Positions 38,907 through 50,746 are shown, numbered from the stretch's first letter. The stretch: DNA of 64,000 nucleotides from Tamarix chinensis (GCA_030549775.1 CM060177.1:92566736-92630735); one strand, 5' to 3'. The notes: a model not told the origin generated them from the letters alone. Program-made: numbers and translations.

Positions 38907-39129
38907 TCTCCCTCCATTCTATGTTATTCTATTGGTATATTTTTTGGCGCATGTATCTTTTGTTTGTTTGTTCCATTTTGTCTTATATCAAGCATATGTT
39001 AGGTGATAATCACACATGTTCCATGATTGTTATGGCAGTGACATCCCCCAATTTTGTTTTGTTACACTTTTTTAATGTTTTCAAAGTAAAAAAAAAATTG
39101 ATTTTAAAATTTAGGGGTGTTATAGTTTT

Positions 39130-40160
39130 ATGTTATGAACCTAAGATGTTCATTAGATGTTATGTGTTACATACTAAACCTAACTCTTTTTTGGAATGAA
39201 CCTAAACAATTAACATACTAATGCTATCATTTTATGAACCTATATGTTGTATACCATGTACCTAAGAATTTTGTGACATTAACCTGAGGGTGTCATAATA
39301 TGAACCTAATAATCTCATGTGATGTGTATAAAATACTTAGGTTTATAACATGTGGGGTTAGAATTACAAAGAGAAAAAACATACGTGTTTGTTTTTAATT
39401 GTTGCATTTTTTTTATGTTAGGTTCATTATGTAAACCAGTCGGACTCATTCCATAAAAGAATTAGGTTCATTACGGTAAACCTTGATGTTTAAGTTGAAA
39501 AGGTATATGTTGGACATTTTAATGAACATGTGTGTTGTTATTTATGTACTTTATTCTTTATGATAGGTTCTTTCCAATAAACAATATGTTTCATTTCATC
39601 AATTATTGATGTTCAGACTTTAAAATGTCTATTTTTAGCATCTTAATGAACACACAAATCTATGTTTAACCATTAGTTTGTTTATGTAAGTAAGTTACGT
39701 TCATTATGTAACCTGGTTTGATTTATTATGCAAATCGATTAGGTTAAAAAAATTTAGGTTTATTATGTAAATCAGTTAGGTTCATTCCTTAAAAAAATTG
39801 GGTTCATTACATTTAACCTTAATGTTTAGGTTGAAAAGGTATATATTGAGCACTTTAATGAACATGTACATTATTGTTTATATACTTACTTTTTTATATT
39901 ATGTTCATTTCATAAATATTAAAGTTCATTATGTTAATTGTTGATTTTTAGACTTTAAAAGGTCTATTTTTAGACTTTAATTGTTGGTTTGTTTATATTA
40001 GGTTTATCATGTTACCCATTTAGGTTCATTCTACAGAGAGTTAGGTTAAGTATGTTTACCATTTATGTTCAGCATATTAATCAACATGTTAAATGTTTAC
40101 ATTAGGTTCATTTCATAAAACAGATAAATTCATTATGTTAACAGTTTAAGTTCATTTCAT
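39130..40160 (+). repeat. Diverged tandem repeats with TTAGGTTCATTATGTAAACC
   Basis: More than a dozen loosely spaced phrases such as TTAGGTTCATT, GTAAACCAGTTAGG, TTTAATGAACATGT and TTTAGACTTTAA. The longest block (39360-39660) is partly repeated at 39720-40000. No coding capacity. Confidence 0.7.
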
Positions 40161-40224
40161 AAAATATTTATATTCAACTTGTGATAAATATGTTATTAAT
40201 GAACACATATATTGATTTTAGTTC

Positions 40225-40490
40225 TTGTCTCATGTCTTTTTTATATGTTTTTATATCATAGCACCATGGTATTCCAAAATTGGGATCATACACCAGAGAA
40301 AGGGAGCTACGAATATCATACTCGATGACATGGGCAAGCAACAAGTGATTCACCTGCAAGGAGGGGCTACCTATGGGAGGCTTATCCTTTATCTAGGCGC
40401 AACAATGAGCGCTTCACCCCTCGACTATTATTCTTCCTCTTTGATAGATTTTTCCCTTAAACCCTCTAAATTCATCAAAAAATGCTAAAA
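40225..40490 (+). other. Coding-like fragment of unknown origin
   Basis: A short patch (about 40258-40475) is markedly less AT-rich than its surroundings and is open for 87 codons. The translation includes GATNIILDDMGKQQVIHLQG and GATMSASPLDYYSSS. I do not recognise the family. A TATATCATAG that could serve as a splice acceptor precedes it. It may be a captured gene fragment inside the MULE-like element, or chance. Confidence 0.3.
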
Positions 40491-40495
40491 AAAAC

Positions 40496-40502
<7 letters not shown>

Positions 40503-40586
<84 letters not shown>
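40503..40586 (+). repeat. (AAT)n microsatellite
   Basis: About 27 uninterrupted AAT units. It is translated as a poly-Asn run in one frame, which is not a gene. Confidence 0.95.
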
Positions 40587-40984
40587 TTCAAGCTACTAAC
40601 ATACACATTTCTACAAATCAAGCTCCAAATCTACCATTGCAATATAATTTCAAAAATAAGTAATTTTAACCAAAAGATTGACTATTAATAAGTACATTAT
40701 ATATAAAACGACCTTAATTTGGATTTTCCCCTTAAAAAAGTCATAATTTTTTTTTTATCTTGAATTGATCGAAGAGAAAAGGTGAGGTGGGAGGAGAAGA
40801 GAGAGGAAGTCCTACTAGAATTGGAGGGGTGGAGAAATGAGAAGAGAAGAAAAATAAAGGATGGTAATTTGGAGGGATTATATGGATGTATATTAAGTAA
40901 AAAGGATTTATCTGTATTTATTTTAGAAAATTATATCCTTTTAGGTTTAAGGGGGATAAACTAATGAGGGTTAAGTTCCTTATG

Positions 40985-41125
40985 GTTGAAGCTAGCTTCC
41001 AAGTATTAGTAATCTCGGGCTCAGATCTCTTATCATCGTCTTTTTATACTTTGTATTTTGTGCTTGCGTTTGTGAACTCCTTATTAGTATTAAAAAGAGA
41101 TAATAATAATAATAATAATAAAAAA
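40985..41125 (+). repeat. Possible LINE 3' tail ending in (TAA)n
   Basis: Ends ATTAGTATTAAAAAGAGA followed by TAA repeats to about 41123. This resembles 3' ends of plant LINEs (compare GGTATTAATAAATATCTC at 5648-5665). Too short to confirm. Confidence 0.25.
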
Positions 41126-41659
41126 GTATGACCATCAAGTATCAAGCCTAAGACTTGTGGAAATAAAATACTACACCTTAATTCTATGTTCTATCAAAAA
41201 TTTATATGTGGTTTTGAGATAATTATTAAGTATATTGTGGCTTTAAAAACTTAACCCTTTGTGTCTTTGCAAGATTATTTTAGCTAATTTTTAGCGTATT
41301 TTATATAATAAAAAAATCATTTTTGATTAATTCTAGAGGTGTTTGGTTGACAAACTATTTTAGCTATTTTACTAGTATGTATAAAACTAATTAATGTTTC
41401 ACATTCTCCTCTATATAAAAGAAAAAATCTCAAAACTATGTCCCATCTAGAAATACTACAACAAAGCGTCATATAGACCACTAAAACATTCATGACTAAT
41501 AAGTAAAAATTCAGTGGCTAAAATATTTTGCCATGGAAATTTTAGGTATCACCTTCCGTGACCTATAAGCCCGTGACGAAAATGTTAGCTATGGAAAAAG
41601 TGATTTGATGGTTGTAGCTGATAGCTATAAATAATTGATGATCCATATCTCGATAGTTA

Positions 41660-41880
41660 CAAGTAGTCTCATGATATACGTATCGATAACTATGAATAGT
41701 CTCATGACATATGTTATAATAATCACGAGTAGTTCCGTAACACACACGTTAATGGCAACAAATAGTCCTGTGACGCACGTGTCAATGACTATGAGTAGTT
41801 CTGTGACGCACGTATTAATTATAATACTACTACTACTAGTAGTAATAATAATCATAAATAGTCCCATGACACACGTATCG
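41660..41880. repeat. 33 bp tandem array
   Basis: At least five consecutive units of the type ATAGTCCTGTGACGCACGTG followed by TCAATGACTATGA, with a sixth displaced by a CTACTACTAGTAG insertion. As 33 is a multiple of three, open frames run through it on both strands. They are artefacts. Confidence 0.85.
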
Positions 41881-42489
41881 ATGTTAGTTATTATTATTAA
41901 CTACTCTATTATGATATTGTGGGTAAGCCTCATCTCAATACCTATTGTGAATAGTAATAACATGCTGCCTAAAAAATTTCTCGTGATGTCATCAATCCTT
42001 AAACTCCTTTAAGTGAAGCACACTTAATTGTGAAATTCTTTAACAATTTATTTTCCTTAATAAATACACATTTTATTTATATAAATAGTTATATCAAACT
42101 TTTAATCTAACTCAATTATACATTACTTATATTAAGTATTACATATATACATAAAGTTTTCAAATGGCTATGCATTTGTTTATATGATTACACATTTGAC
42201 TCAAAGTTAAAATAATTTTTTTTATAACCATAGTAGTTTTTTTGTAAGTATAACCATAATATGGTAATATGTATGTTTGTGTGTCTCTATGTGTATATAT
42301 ATTATTTACTATTCCATAATTTATATATATATATATATATTTAATTTATGACACAAACTAATAATTATTTTATTTTATTTTTTATTTAAATTAGTAAAAA
42401 ATAATAGATAGAAAAATGTACTAATAATGTACCGTAATTTTATTTTAACTGACCTAGTTGATTCTTAATGTGGTGTTTACTTTGACATA

Positions 42490-42495
42490 TTAACA

Positions 42496-42557
<62 letters not shown>
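42490..42557. repeat. (TA)n microsatellite
   Basis: About 28 TA units inside the CACTA element, with a shorter TA run at 42322-42340. Confidence 0.9.
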
Positions 42558-42560
<3 letters not shown>

Positions 42561-42734
42561 TCAATAACTTTTATATACAGTTAAACTATGATCTAAATTA
42601 ATAATTAGTTAATTTCACTATTTGTTCAAAATAATCAAAATGCTAGGTTGAAAATGTAATGTATTATATACATTTTTTAAAAAAAACACTTAATCAAATT
42701 AATTCATAATATGGTCATATTTTTATTTATTGTT

Positions 42735-43440
42735 GAGCTATAACTAAAAAAGATATTATCTTTCGTCACATAAATCCTTTTTGTACGACATCTAAGATGA
42801 GTAAGTCACAAAAATATTTTTATTATAAATTTGTGGTAAGTAAGCCATAAAATTATCATTTTATAGTAAATTCGTGGCAAGTTAGCCACACAAATATCTT
42901 TTCGTAATTTATTTGTGGTGAGTAAGTCACAAATATCTTTCTGTAGAAAATTTGTGACAAGTTAGTTACAAAAATATCTTTTTATAGTAAATTTATAACA
43001 AGTTGGCCACAAAAAAATATTGTTTCGTGGCAAATTAGTCACGAGAATATCTTTCTATTATAAATTTGTGACAATTCAGTCATGAAAATATATTTTTGTA
43101 ACCATTTTATGGCAAGTTAGCTACACAAAAATATCTTTTTGTGGACAATTTATGATGAGTTAGTTATAAAAATATCCTTTTTATGATAAATTTATGACGA
43201 GTTAGCTATGAAAATATTTTTTCTAGCACTTACGGTAATTTAGCCACAAAAGTATTTTTTTTTTTTGGTAAATTTGTAAGACTTTCTCATAGTAATTTAT
43301 GATAAGTTAACCACCATTTTTTTGTGATTAATTCGTGATGAGTTTATCACAAAAATACTTTTCTTTGTCAAATTTATAGTTATTTCATTATAAAAATATT
43401 TTTTTATAGTAAATTATTTACGAATATATTTTTATATTAC
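42735..43440. repeat. ~48 bp tandem array with palindromic core
   Basis: About 14 diverged units. The consensus core is TTTGTGGCAAGTTAGCCACA followed by AAAATATCTTTTTGTAGTAA. GTGGC and GCCAC can pair within each unit. The right half of the array approaches the right end of the element at 43584. Confidence 0.85.
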
Positions 43441-43584
43441 AAAAGAGCAAACAAAGCCACTAATTTTTTATTTGTAGTGGTTATTTTTATCAAAACTACA
43501 ATTTTATACTTTATATAAAAATTTTGGCCATTAATTTGTCTTTCGTGACCATTTTTGTAGCATATGGTAGCATTTGTTGTAGTG

Positions 43585-43645
43585 GAGAGAGAGAGAGAGA
43601 GAGAGAGGAAGAAGAAGAAGAAGAGAGAGAGAAAGAAAGAAATAA
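43585..43645. repeat. (GA)n / (GAA)n microsatellite
   Basis: GA and GAA repeats directly after the CACTA right end. The element may have inserted beside or into this run. Confidence 0.85.
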
Positions 43646-43649
43646 AGAA

Positions 43650-45376
43650 ACAGACCACATTTTGGTAGCCTAATCATCTGTCTAAAGTAAAAGTTACTTT
43701 ACGGTTTGGACTTTGGAGTTGATGTACGTGCGGATAATATTATAAACGAGAGAAAGAGAGCATGTAGATGTGAACTGGGACAAGAGGCAGCGGCTTTTGT
43801 CTCTACAATTAACGGTCGTCATTCCATTTCTTTACGCGTTGGTGGCTGATCTATCAGTGTCGAGACAGAATATAAAAATTGCATTTCCCAAAGGCGTTTC
43901 TCAGCAAATTTGACAGAGCTCTTGTATTGTATGTCGTAATAATTAGCTATTTTATTTTATTTAAATTAAATGTAAATAATATAAATTTTAAAAAGTTTTA
44001 ATGAACTATTTTAAAATCCCTGTAGCTTTTTAAAATTTCACATTAACTTTAGAATATTTACATTTTAAATAAAATAAAAATGTCAACAGCTACCGTCGGT
44101 GATAAAAAAAAAATTTTTCCTTGGACACTGTTGTTACTATTCCCCAAGCTAAGGAATTAAACTGGGGCGATTGACACACGATCAGCAGCCTACGGTGGCT
44201 GTAACTAGCTTGTTTCATTTTTACTATTTTTTCTTTTTTACTTTTTAATACTGTAAGATTTTTTTTTTTGAGACGAATACTGCACGATAGTAATAAGGGA
44301 AAAAAAACATTTTGTTCATCGACGATAACGCATTATCCGAAAGTCAAACCTAGCTTGCTTCGTAAACTGAGAAAATGGGCCTAGATTTATGTTAATTAGC
44401 GACTATCGATGAGTATGAAAATGGTGAAAGAACACATCACTTTTGACTATTTGGTTTAGGGCTGGGTTGCCTCGCTTTCGGAAATACATCGGGAGTAATA
44501 TATTCATCCTTTGCTTTGGACAAAATAAGACATAACCAACACATGATGTTGTTTGTTGATTTAGGAAACGGAAAAGACAAAATAAGGCATTGCAGAGATA
44601 ATGATTAAAAATTTTGTGAAAGAAAATTTTAAAAGTTGTAGGATTTTATTATTAGCACTTAATTATTAAGTTATTACAATGATGATTACCTAACCTCTTG
44701 TTTAAAATATTTACAAAAAATAATTATTTATTTTTTAAATAAAATTAGTCGACAATGTAATGACTTCAAATCGCTTAAGAGTATTATAAGGATTGATATA
44801 ACTACTTATATTAATATAGTATATCATTCTTTTGTTGATTCCGTCCTAAAAATTTTACTATTAACACTTAAATGTGCTTATCATAGAATAATTTTTAGTG
44901 AATCTAAAAATGCTCCAAAGTAGCTTTGCTATCTTTGTGGGTTTGAAATGCTATTAAATAACTATCAAATAAGTAATTCCGTGTGATTTTATTAATTCGA
45001 GGTATTATATATATATAAACTTATAACATAATTAATTATCTCGGATTATTATTTCGATAAGTATATTCAAATAAGTCATTTATTGTTCACCCTTTTTTTG
45101 GGAGGGGGGATATTTAGTCCAATTCTATTAGGCATGGTTCACGAAGAGTAAGAGAACTTCATCGCATATGAGTTCAAATGAGATCTTCGGAATGAAAATA
45201 AAAATAAAAATCAACCGGTGTCGATGTATGGTATTTACCGAACTTCCATTTTAATTTTTTCTCTTACCATTATGAGATAATAAATCAGATTTGGATTTTC
45301 GACATTAACCTTGCGTGAAAGTGAAACTCTATATGCGAAAATTATAAATTCGTTTGCCATCTCAACACCATTTAGC
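43650..45376. other. AT-rich stretch without recognised gene
   Basis: No long frame, terminal repeat or RNA gene was seen. The sequence around 43680-43920 is less AT-rich than the rest but has no recognisable coding content. Confidence 0.4.
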
Positions 45377-45533
45377 CTTTCTTTTCCCCGTTTTTGTTTT
45401 GGGGTACAGTACACCAAAAAGCCCCGGAAACCAGGGAGAGAGCCTAATGAATGGGGTAGGAGTCGAACTCATGAGTCATAACCGACAACATATAACAACG
45501 GGTGCTTGACCAACTAAAATAACACCATTTAGC
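45364..45533 (-). mobile_element. tRNA-derived SINE with perfect 13 bp target duplication
   Basis: The body is 45377-45520, minus orientation. AACACCATTTAGC occurs at 45364-45376 and again at 45521-45533, an exact 13 bp duplication typical of target-primed insertion. On the minus strand the 5' end reads TTTTAGTTGGTCAAGC (A-box-like, truncated). About 35 bases on lies GAGTTCGACTCC (45470-45459), a B-box match. The pol III promoter spacing is that of a tRNA head. The rest is tRNA-unrelated. The cloverleaf is not intact, so this is not a tRNA gene. Confidence 0.8.
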
Positions 45534-46885
45534 ACTCTAGATCTAGGTGTCATTTTGACCTTTGATTTTCCAAGAGTCTCTTAAAAAGAAGAACAAAAAG
45601 AAAAAGAGAGATCATTAGTGCTGTATTTGTTTTGTGAAAATTAGATATTAGGTCATTTAAGACTAAATTTTTTTCATAATGATCTTCTATATTTATTTAT
45701 TTATTCAGCAATCATGTATGCCACTTAAATAGTTAAATATATAGTATCTTCGTAAAATGTATGAAAGCTTATTCGAGTAATTGTGAGACAAACTTATTCG
45801 TATAAACCTCGTCACAAGTGATGGGCAAGATAACTTGTTTGTCAACCCAAATTTCAACTCATCTTAATATATAAGGATTAAGGTGATCAACAATTTTTAA
45901 GTCTAAGTTCATCTCTAAATTAAAGACAACCAAGTTCAGGCCAATATTACAAAGTATCTTCGTAAGATAAAGTTGATGATTAAATGATCCTAGAGTGGAA
46001 TTGATCTAACCATCCATCTTGGTTTGTACATACAACTCAGAGAATTGAAACTATAGTAAATAAAGAAAAAAAAACAAATGACTCTTAAGGTCTCATACAT
46101 AACATAAACAACATCTCTATAATTCTAATTTTGCTTATCACAGTTAGATTAATTACCATTATCATTCATTTTTCCATTGATGGATAATTTTCTTTATACT
46201 AAATTTGATTTTGAAGGAAAAAAGGGAAAAAAACAAAGACAAACGTTAACTATCAGACTAATTGAGCAACTTCAACAGAATATAACAACAACAACAACAA
46301 CAATAACAATAATAATAAAACGTATGCAGAACGACAATATATAGGGATGATAATCCTTCCTTAGGTTCGGGCCCCGTCAGAATTTCCTATTTGGACAAGG
46401 TTTGGAGGACAATTTCTAGAATTAGGTTTGATAATCTTTATTGAGGATTTTTTTGGGAGGGGTTGGGGATGAGATTAGGGTCTCAATTCTCGAACTTGTC
46501 TTGAATCATATATATCTATTTATTTAGGGTTAATCTAAATCACCTATAATCTAAAATAGTAGTTAGTAGCTTGCCCTATCGAGTAAATATTCCTTGAGTT
46601 CTGGTCTAGCATTTTTGTGATCGGTTAATCTACTGAAAATTTTATTATCATCCTAAGAGAGGAAGAATGTCAATATATTATCTATTATGGCTATGAGCTT
46701 AGTTTCATAGAAAATTTGTTTTAAATTATTAGCACAAATATAACTTGGAATAATTATCCCTTTGTATTAAGCTACTTACATAAAGTAATAATCCAAGTTA
46801 ATAATTTATTTTAAAAGCTTTATAGACTAAAAAGTTTGCCAAATAAATAATTATCTTAAATAATGACTTTTGGTAAGTATTTTTC
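45534..46885. other. AT-rich stretch without recognised gene
   Basis: No coding or structural feature recognised. A short interrupted (AAC)n/(AAT)n run is at 46283-46318. Confidence 0.4.
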
Positions 46886-46947
46886 TAATACTACAATAAT
46901 TTCAACATAACTTACATCAAAATAACAAATAATTTCAACATACCTTG

Positions 46948-47067
46948 TTTTAATAATGGTTCGGATGAAAACCGTTATTAAAAACTGGAGTTTTAATAAC
47001 GGTTTTAGAAGAATCGTTATTACACCTTAGGTTTTAATATCGGTTTTCATAAGAACCGTTATTAAAA
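46948..47067. repeat. Left subterminal hairpin array (3 inverted pairs of AATAACGGTT)
   Basis: Three successive inverted pairs: TTTTAATAATGGTT with AACCGTTATTAAAA; TTTTAATAACGGTT with ATCGTTATTA; TTTTAATATCGGTT with AACCGTTATTAAAA. Loops are about 8-10 bases. In En/Spm-type elements subterminal repeats bind the element-encoded protein; that role here is inferred. Confidence 0.85.
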
Positions 47068-47393
47068 CTCCAGTTTTTTTTATAGCTTTTGCAGTTTTGT
47101 TCCTGCCCATATACACAGTTGTATGTTCAAATAATTACCAAATCTGCATTGTAAAACAACATCAATTGATAACAAATCTGCAATCATACCATAATTTCAA
47201 TCAATCCCTTGTTAATATGCATGTCGATCTTAATACACCGGACATATATACTCAAGAATCAAAATTAGTAGGCATACCACAACTTGGTAGCTCTACACCC
47301 CAAAGCAAAATGTTCATAAATCTAGCTTAGAAGACTTAAAGACATAGACAAAATACAAACCTGAACATGTATGTAGAATATATAGATCTCTAC

Positions 47394-50300
47394 CTAATAC
47401 CGAATGAATGAGTGCACATGCTTGGCCCATTTCTCTCTCACTTCATCAATTTCTTCAACATTGTATTGATGACCTTGTGCATAATCATCGGTGAAAAACT
47501 ACAAATCCCAAGTTTTGATTAATATACAGTTAGCACTTACGTTAAGTACCAAACATATATGTCATGATTCATTAATGGAAAAATATCGAAAAGAAAACAT
47601 ACATGGCTTGGATCTATGTTGACCGATCTATTTTGGACTATCAGATCCATTGCTCTACATACATAGTATCCACAATCTTTGTCGTTTTACTGTTGTGGAC
47701 ACTGTTAAATGAATTAAGTTAGCTCTCTAACTATTAGATATTAATTTTAATTAAAATAAAATACGAAATAGTTGCCTTCCTACTTACTATGACAGGCTCG
47801 TATTGAATATTCTTTGGGTTTGGGACACCATTCCCACCTCTTCTTTGATACGTTGTCAGTAGTGCCCTAATAAATAGAGTTGGATACACAATATTGTAAG
47901 TACGCATATATACCTCAAATAATGAAAGCTAGGCGAATATATGTATAAATAAGCTAATGAAGTAAGAAGTGAAAAGTATACTAACATGTAGATAAATTCC
48001 TTCCCACCACGACAAGCGACTTCAAAAGGCACGTCATAGGTTCGAAGGGAATCAAACACATAGATTTTATTAAGATCAGGTCTAACAGCGTACAAAACCC
48101 AATGTTCAGTTGCGAGGTGAGGAATGAGATAGAGCTTGTTGTGTCCCTCAATTAAAATGTGATCCGCTAAATAGTTTATGTGCCTACCCTCTCTTATTGT
48201 ACTACCGTCAGCTATGTAGTATGGGCACAAAAACACAATAGAGGACATCATTCCCTCCATCGCAGCTTGAGTAGCTACCAACCTATGGACGACAAAAACA
48301 ATGCATATTTGTTAATAACTAATAACTCATATAAGAGGTCAAAAAAAATTCCAATTGTATAAGTTAAGAGTACTAAAATCTCAAAATGAAATAATACTTA
48401 CGTGACATAGACGACGACACTTATGGTTGACATCCATTCTTGATTATAAATGTCGCTTATGTCAGCCGTCGATACCATGTAAGTAGCATCGTCCCTCCCA
48501 ACATACTCAGGACGACAATAAATGAAAATATAATTGTCCCTGAGGTAGTTTTGGGCATAAAAATATAATAAAGCTAATGTTGGTGGAGGTTGACTTTGCT
48601 GATCTGAAGAAGGAATCGTTTGTGGGGCAACTAATTTTTCAGATTTAGCTCTCTTTCCTTTAGCAGCGCCCTGTTTTGTGTTGCTCATTCTGCTAGTACC
48701 TCTCTTGGTTTTACTAGCAGAAGCAGTCTTATTTTTTGATTACTTTTTTGATTCCTTAATCGATAATATTAAACAAAATATATATTGAGCATATAAATAT
48801 ATATATGAAAAAGATATGAATAGTATAACTACTAAACAAGGTCTAATGAAGATGTCAAATGTCAATACCTCTTCAGTAGCGAGACGTATTTGATCCGCAG
48901 GCCAAGCCACGAAGCTTCCATGAGCTTCTAGTACTGTGGTTGCCTCATCGCCCTCTTTATAACAAGGCAAGTGTGCACTGCCAATGATTGGAGTGTCAAT
49001 ACTCACCAACCTTGTATTTAGGGCTAAATTATACCTGTGGATTGTCTGCATTTCGGTATTGTGACTGATGCGGACCCTTCCTTTTGCCAAAATTGTTGAA
49101 AGGTCATTCGCTAATAAGTCACATTTATGCAAACCCTAAACAAAAATATTACACATTATTAATAATTTATTACACCGAATACATTTAATAACAATTCATA
49201 GTTTGTAATGCTTACCTCGGGAAGAGTAGAAAGAAATGCATCAGCTTCACAACTATCTCTGACGCTATTTAAATTAGGTATGTGAAGCTGATCATGGTCT
49301 ACTGAATCGGATGGCTTATACCCTTGAGATTTAATAAATGACAACTCTTGCTCCATTGTTGCCATCCGTTCAAATGCCACGTTCAATTTTTGGGTGAGGA
49401 TGGCAACTTGCTCATTAGTGCTACGAGAACCACGAGATCGACCACATATGCTCGTTCTCGTAACACCCAATCTAAGGCCCCTGTGTCTTCCAGGGTGTTC
49501 TACTATTCCTGTAGCCTGGGACACAATGCTATATTGATCCATCTCCTCACTTTCTGACGTTTCAAGTTCGTCTTGTAAATTTAACTTATAGGAATAAGCA
49601 TAATATAATAGTTTTCTAAAAGAAAACTAAGTAGGGTTCTAGATATCTACAAACTTACAATTTTGTTGGCTGTAACATCAACATATTCATTAACATATCC
49701 TTCTCTTGTTGCTCTAGCCTTCTTCCATAATGTACCAATATTGATGGAAGAGGTACATGGGTTTAAGTCTTGGGCTAGGAGCTACAAATCAAAAAATATT
49801 CTTAATTAAGAATATTATTATAAAATTCGACATTTACATGTAAATAGATAATCACAAAATGCATACCAACTCCTCTTCAAGGCCCGCATAGCCTTTGCGA
49901 GCCATATTATGCCGGTATTTATTTTGCTTGGCAATCTCTTTATTTTGGGTACTTTTTTCCTATGTGACAAGCCAAAACATAATGACATGGTTATTTCAAT
50001 ATTAAGCATAATACTGGGATTGATACAAAAAGTTTAATTGTTATCTAACAAGTACCTTAAAATTCCCCGTAAGACGATAAGCAATAAATTGATTCCAACT
50101 TTCTTGATCGATGAAACCGTATCGTTTGGGTGGGTTCTATCGTAGAGAACCATCCCTCTTTCTATACATTTTTCTACGAGCTAAATATGACCTAAATGTT
50201 CTTAGACGCTCCCCACAATGTCTAAGAAGCCATTTCTTCCTACTCTCTAGGACATTGAACACTCTCTACAAAATAAGACATGTAGATGTATACCGATGTT

Positions 50301-50625
50301 AATGTAATAAAATTAATAACATTTGACATACAAAAATGATTACATAAAATAGCATATTTACCGTGATTTCCTGCCAAATATGCTCCTTATGACCCTGTGG
50401 AACCTGCTTCCAATTATTATAGGAGATAGGAACACGGTTATGGGTCACAAGTGAAATGTAGGTCAAGAACATATCTGTGTAAGGGCCGATGGGAAGATTG
50501 TAAGTATTCCATCCCAACTCGTCTACTTCTCCTCTATTCCTCATGTCTATGATAATTCTCATAATCGTAGGTCCTATCTTCCCTTCTTCATCACTGTTAT
50601 CCCTATCAATGTTTTTGTTGGCCAT
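47394..50625 (-). pseudogene. CACTA Transposase_24 (Ptta/En/Spm) - ULP1 protease gene, 11 exons, two in-frame stops
   Basis: Exons on minus, listed by + coordinates: 50362-50625, 50056-50265, 49867-49959, 49659-49781, 49216-49584, 48869-49135, 48402-48727, 47986-48282, 47788-47866, 47603-47701, 47394-47498. All introns are GT-AG and phases agree. The total of 2,232 bases gives 743 codons plus stop. The start ATG at 50625 opens MANKNIDRD. N-terminal half: Transposase_24 features (EIAKQNKYRHNMARKGYAGL; HPGRHRGLRLGVTRTSICG). C-terminal half: Ulp1/C48 cysteine-protease fold with EHWVLY (His), VFDSL (Asp) and DCGYYVC (Cys) all present; it ends EEIDEVREKWAKHV. Exon 2 has a TAG (about 50125) and exon 10 a TAA (about 47688). 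Otherwise it is intact, so decay is recent or the stops need checking. Confidence 0.82.
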
Positions 50626-50744
50626 ATCTCTACAAAAAATAAATAAATAAATTATGTTAGAATGTTATGTATTGAGTATAATAATGTACCATTATATTAT
50701 CGATACGAATCATGCTTAGAAAGAATTAATCTCAAATGTATCAT

Positions 50745-50746
50745 GC

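Larger units (their letters stand above)
25403..39124 (+). mobile_element. F2-family LTR element with nested insertions, 5 bp duplication GTTTT
   Basis: Begins TGTAATAACTTG at 25403 and ends TTAGGGGTGTTATA at 39124. It is flanked by GTTTT on both sides (25398-25402 and 39125-39129). The start and the end match, in reverse, the ends of the F2 copy at 56866-63588. F2 sequence occupies 25403-28485, 36286-36778 and 38907-39124; the rest is nested elements. F2 landmarks are a pyrimidine tract (25820-26200), CAATCAATTAG/AACTGGTT-type motifs (26840-27090), a GTGTGGTATC-type array (27660-27860), and a conserved block at 27970-28460. The outer pieces sum to about 3.3 kb, equal to the other F2 LTR. Confidence 0.85.
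39125..40970 (+). mobile_element. MULE-like non-autonomous repeat, right part
   Basis: Continues from 25402 across the F2 insertion. The GAACCTAA/TTAGGTTCATT phrases that fill 39125-40200 continue the CATGAACTTGGG-type repeats left of the insertion. A purine-rich run at 40770-40860 resembles the reverse complement of 24340-24370. Without nested material the element would be about 3 kb. Terminal inverted repeats and target duplication could not be delimited precisely. Confidence 0.4.
41454..43584. mobile_element. Non-autonomous CACTA (En/Spm) element, 2.1 kb
   Basis: Left end reads TACTACAACAAAGCG (41454) and right end reads CATTTGTTGTAGTG (43584). These are imperfect inverted repeats of the CACTACAACAAA class, with the first C mutated on the left. 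Between them are two tandem arrays (33 bp units at 41660-41880; ~48 bp units at 42735-43440), the usual subterminal organisation of CACTA elements, and a long TA run. No transposase is encoded. Flanking triplets (AAA left, GAG right) do not match, so the 3 bp duplication has decayed or the ends are slightly off. Confidence 0.7.

Noticed and set aside
40482..40688. Frame with a long poly-Asn run
   Set aside because: Translation of an (AAT)n microsatellite.
41625..42012. Open frames of 80 and 125 codons, opposite strands
   Set aside because: They run through a 33 bp tandem array whose unit length is a multiple of three.
42735..43440. CRISPR-like repeats with palindromic core
   Set aside because: No unique spacers. 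The array lies inside a CACTA element in plant DNA.
45377..45520. Possible tRNA gene on minus
   Set aside because: The B-box is good but the acceptor stem and cloverleaf are not intact. The 13 bp flanking duplication shows a SINE.
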